A stretch of DNA of 5,664 bases from NCBI GenBank assembly GCA_016177165.1, contig JACOVT010000027.1:1-5664 (forward strand), in the 5' to 3' direction. How positions within the stretch are numbered: the first letter of the stretch is position 1; each line of letters opens with the position of its first letter. The translations under genes and the position numbers were made by a program. This DNA comes from Microcaldota archaeon. Lineage in GTDB: Archaea; B1Sed10-29; JACOVT01. Below are positions 4,608 through 5,664 of the stretch, piece after piece. A model generated the notes under the pieces. The model was not told the origin of the DNA and did no database searches. It saw nothing but the letters and a program-made list of their open reading frames with translations.

Positions 4608-5099
4608 GTGAAGTGTGAGGTCGTCGGGTTCGGGACCCATGTAAAGGTGGCGGACATATCGCGTTCGCGCGAGTTTTACGAGTCGCTGGGCTTCAGGCCG
4701 GTCTTTGGCTACGGCGATGACGAGTTCCGCGCTGCGCTTCCAAAGGGAATGCCATCGGCGCCAGAAAAGTACAGTGGCGTTACCTACCAGATCGGCGAGA
4801 GCGCACAGCTCGAGATAGCCGAGGACCATGTCGCAGTGAAAGACAAACGGGTGTTCCGGCAAAAAGTGGAGAGCCCAAAGGTCTCGGCAATGGTGCGCGT
4901 CAAGTCGCTGGTCCCGCTTTTCAGCAACCCCGATGTAAAGATAACTTTCCCTGTGCGCCACTATTACTGGGGCACGCTCGAGGCGGCTTTCCGCGACCCG
5001 GATGGCTTCGTGCTGGTATTCATCTCGCCTTATTCGGCAGAAGAGTTGAAGGCGCTCCAGAAACTGACGCGAGTTGAAGTAGTCGAACCCGGACGTTAA
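4608..5099 (+). CDS. VOC (glyoxalase/bleomycin-resistance fold) protein
   Basis: A 163-residue protein with two beta-alpha-beta modules. Module 1 is GFGTHVKVADISRSREFYES (7-26), LGF (27-29) and AQLEIAE (66-72). Module 2 begins near VSAMVRVKS (92-100) and ends YYWGTLEAAFRDPDGFVLVF (119-138), the classic VOC ending. In metal-using members each module supplies two ligands. H11 and E69 fit in module 1. In module 2 the expected ligands appear as S93/A94 and V137, so a complete metal site is doubtful and a binding role is possible. The start is a GTG. The in-frame GTG at 4575 would add 11 residues that do not belong to the fold and would lie upstream of the predicted transcription start. The gene diverges from the DUF2683-fusion operon and converges on the second RelE gene. 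The substrate is unknown. Confidence 0.8.
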   Translation: MKCEVVGFGTHVKVADISRSREFYESLGFRPVFGYGDDEFRAALPKGMPSAPEKYSGVTYQIGESAQLEIAEDHVAVKDKRVFRQKVESPKVSAMVRVKSLVPLFSNPDVKITFPVRHYYWGTLEAAFRDPDGFVLVFISPYSAEELKALQKLTRVEVVEPGR

Positions 5100-5144
5100 A
5101 CCTCGGCGGCGCATCGAAATCGCGCAGAAGAAGTAGCGCGCCGG

Positions 5145-5411
5145 CTAGCGGCCATAAATGTTGTCGTGGTGGTCGTAGTCCTCTAACATCACAACTTTTC
5201 TGCCGTCGTCTACGCTGAATGTTAACACAAAGCTCTTGTCTATGTGTACACGTTTAAGGTTTTGTAGTGGCGGGTGAAGGTTCTTGTAGTGCTGCGGGTT
5301 TTCACGTATCTCTAGAACTTTCTTGTTGATTATTTCTAGCTGTTTGGGGTTTTTCCTGGCAAGCTTTTGAAAGATCTTTTCTACGGTTTTGCGTAGTTCC
5401 AGATCATACAT
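5145..5411 (-). CDS. RelE-family toxin (DUF2683-associated)
   Basis: An 88-residue toxin of the archaeal RelE group. Helices span about residues 5-36 (LRKTVEKIFQKLARKNPKQL and following). The beta sheet follows with LKRVHIDKSFVLTFSVDD (52-69) and KVVMLEDYDHHDNIYGR (72-88). The H-H-D-x-I-Y-G-R ending is characteristic of this group. Basic and aromatic residues R54, H56, K59, H81, H82 and Y86 could form the RNA-cleaving site of a ribosome-dependent mRNA interferase. The start follows the antitoxin stop after a single base, so translation is coupled. It is clearly a different subfamily from the toxin at 655-909. The DNA is AT-richer than the VOC gene beside it. Confidence 0.88.
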   Translation of the reverse strand: MYDLELRKTVEKIFQKLARKNPKQLEIINKKVLEIRENPQHYKNLHPPLQNLKRVHIDKSFVLTFSVDDGRKVVMLEDYDHHDNIYGR

Positions 5412-5412
5412 T

Positions 5413-5646
5413 CTATTTCAGCCCAAAGTGCTTTCTAAAGTCGCTAACCTTAACAGCCGATTCGTCTCGCCTTTTTAGCATCTTTTTCACGAATTCCGGC
5501 CTAAGCTCCGGTTCGAGTATCTCCTCATTATACTCATCGATTATGTGTGTTATTGCCTCGCTCTTGTTATGGAAGCCAAACTTGCCCTTTACTATGTTGA
5601 GTATCCTGTTTTCGTGCTCGTTCAAGGTCACTAGTGCCTGCACCAT
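5413..5646 (-). CDS. DUF2683-family antitoxin
   Basis: A complete 77-residue antitoxin paired with the RelE toxin just downstream. The N-terminal half (MVQALVTLNEHENRILNIVK, then KSEAITHIIDEYNEEILEPE) is the DUF2683 core, probably a small dimeric strand-helix-helix DNA-binding unit. The tail (VKKMLKRRDESAVKVSDFRK, then HFGLK) is charged and likely wraps the toxin. The start at 5646 is fixed by a strong Shine-Dalgarno. Unlike the other antitoxin genes here it is not leaderless, so its promoter lies past the right edge. It is a paralogue of the solitary copy at 4322-4528. Confidence 0.87.
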   Translation of the reverse strand: MVQALVTLNEHENRILNIVKGKFGFHNKSEAITHIIDEYNEEILEPELRPEFVKKMLKRRDESAVKVSDFRKHFGLK

Positions 5647-5649
5647 ATC

Positions 5650-5659
5650 ATCACTCCTT
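5650..5659 (-). promoter_or_regulatory. Strong Shine-Dalgarno of the DUF2683 antitoxin
   Basis: The minus strand reads AAGGAGTGAT, close to the full complement of the archaeal 16S rRNA 3' end. GGAG ends 7 bases before the ATG. It shows that the organism uses Shine-Dalgarno initiation for at least some genes. Confidence 0.7.
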
Positions 5660-5664
5660 AGTAC

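Noticed and set aside
4530..5114. Minus-strand open frame of 194 codons
   Set aside because: It lies antisense to the VOC gene, whose protein has clear VOC motifs. The minus-strand translation has no recognisable domain and would overlap the divergent promoter.
1..5664. CRISPR array, insertion sequence, tRNA or rRNA gene
   Set aside because: No regularly spaced repeats, transposase motifs, terminal inverted repeats, tRNA cloverleaf elements or rRNA segments were seen on either strand.

Overview
The window looks archaeal. No bacterial -35/-10 promoters are visible. Several genes instead have a TATA-like box centred 24-32 bases before the start codon with little or no leader. Two genes at the window edges carry Shine-Dalgarno (SD) sequences. 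The families point the same way: an MLTPCEVV-type helix-turn-helix regulator, a DUF2683 antitoxin with an archaeal RelE toxin, and a membrane-anchored exported protein with N-glycosylation sequons. A DPANN-type lineage is a reasonable guess, but there is no rRNA or tRNA here to prove it.

Layout, left to right. Positions 1-523 (minus strand) hold a cysteine-bearing HTH regulator followed 21 bases later by the first 34 codons of an ABC ATPase that reads as SufC, so this is probably the head of an Fe-S assembly operon. Positions 655-1139 (minus) hold an overlapping antitoxin/RelE-type toxin pair behind a leaderless promoter with an 18-bp perfect palindrome. A GC-rich SAM-dependent methyltransferase (1227-2003, plus) diverges from it. 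A membrane-anchored protein of unknown function (2028-2684, minus) converges on the methyltransferase. The 166-base gap at 2685-2850 has no gene but is rich in inverted repeats.

Positions 2851-4528 (minus) form a two-gene operon. A short DUF2683 antitoxin-like protein is followed 4 bases later by a 488-residue fusion of a nucleoside deoxyribosyltransferase/DNPH1-like domain and a ribokinase-type PfkB kinase. A VOC/glyoxalase-fold protein (4608-5099, plus) diverges from this operon over an apparently shared, symmetric TATA box. A second toxin-antitoxin pair (RelE plus DUF2683, 5145-5646, minus) closes the window.

The most interesting points are the two-domain fusion, which could split a nucleoside and phosphorylate the released sugar; its pairing with an antitoxin paralogue that has no RelE gene beside it; and the possible Fe-S-sensing regulator in front of sufC. 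The toxin-antitoxin genes are visibly richer in AT than the methyltransferase and fusion genes, which fits a more mobile history.
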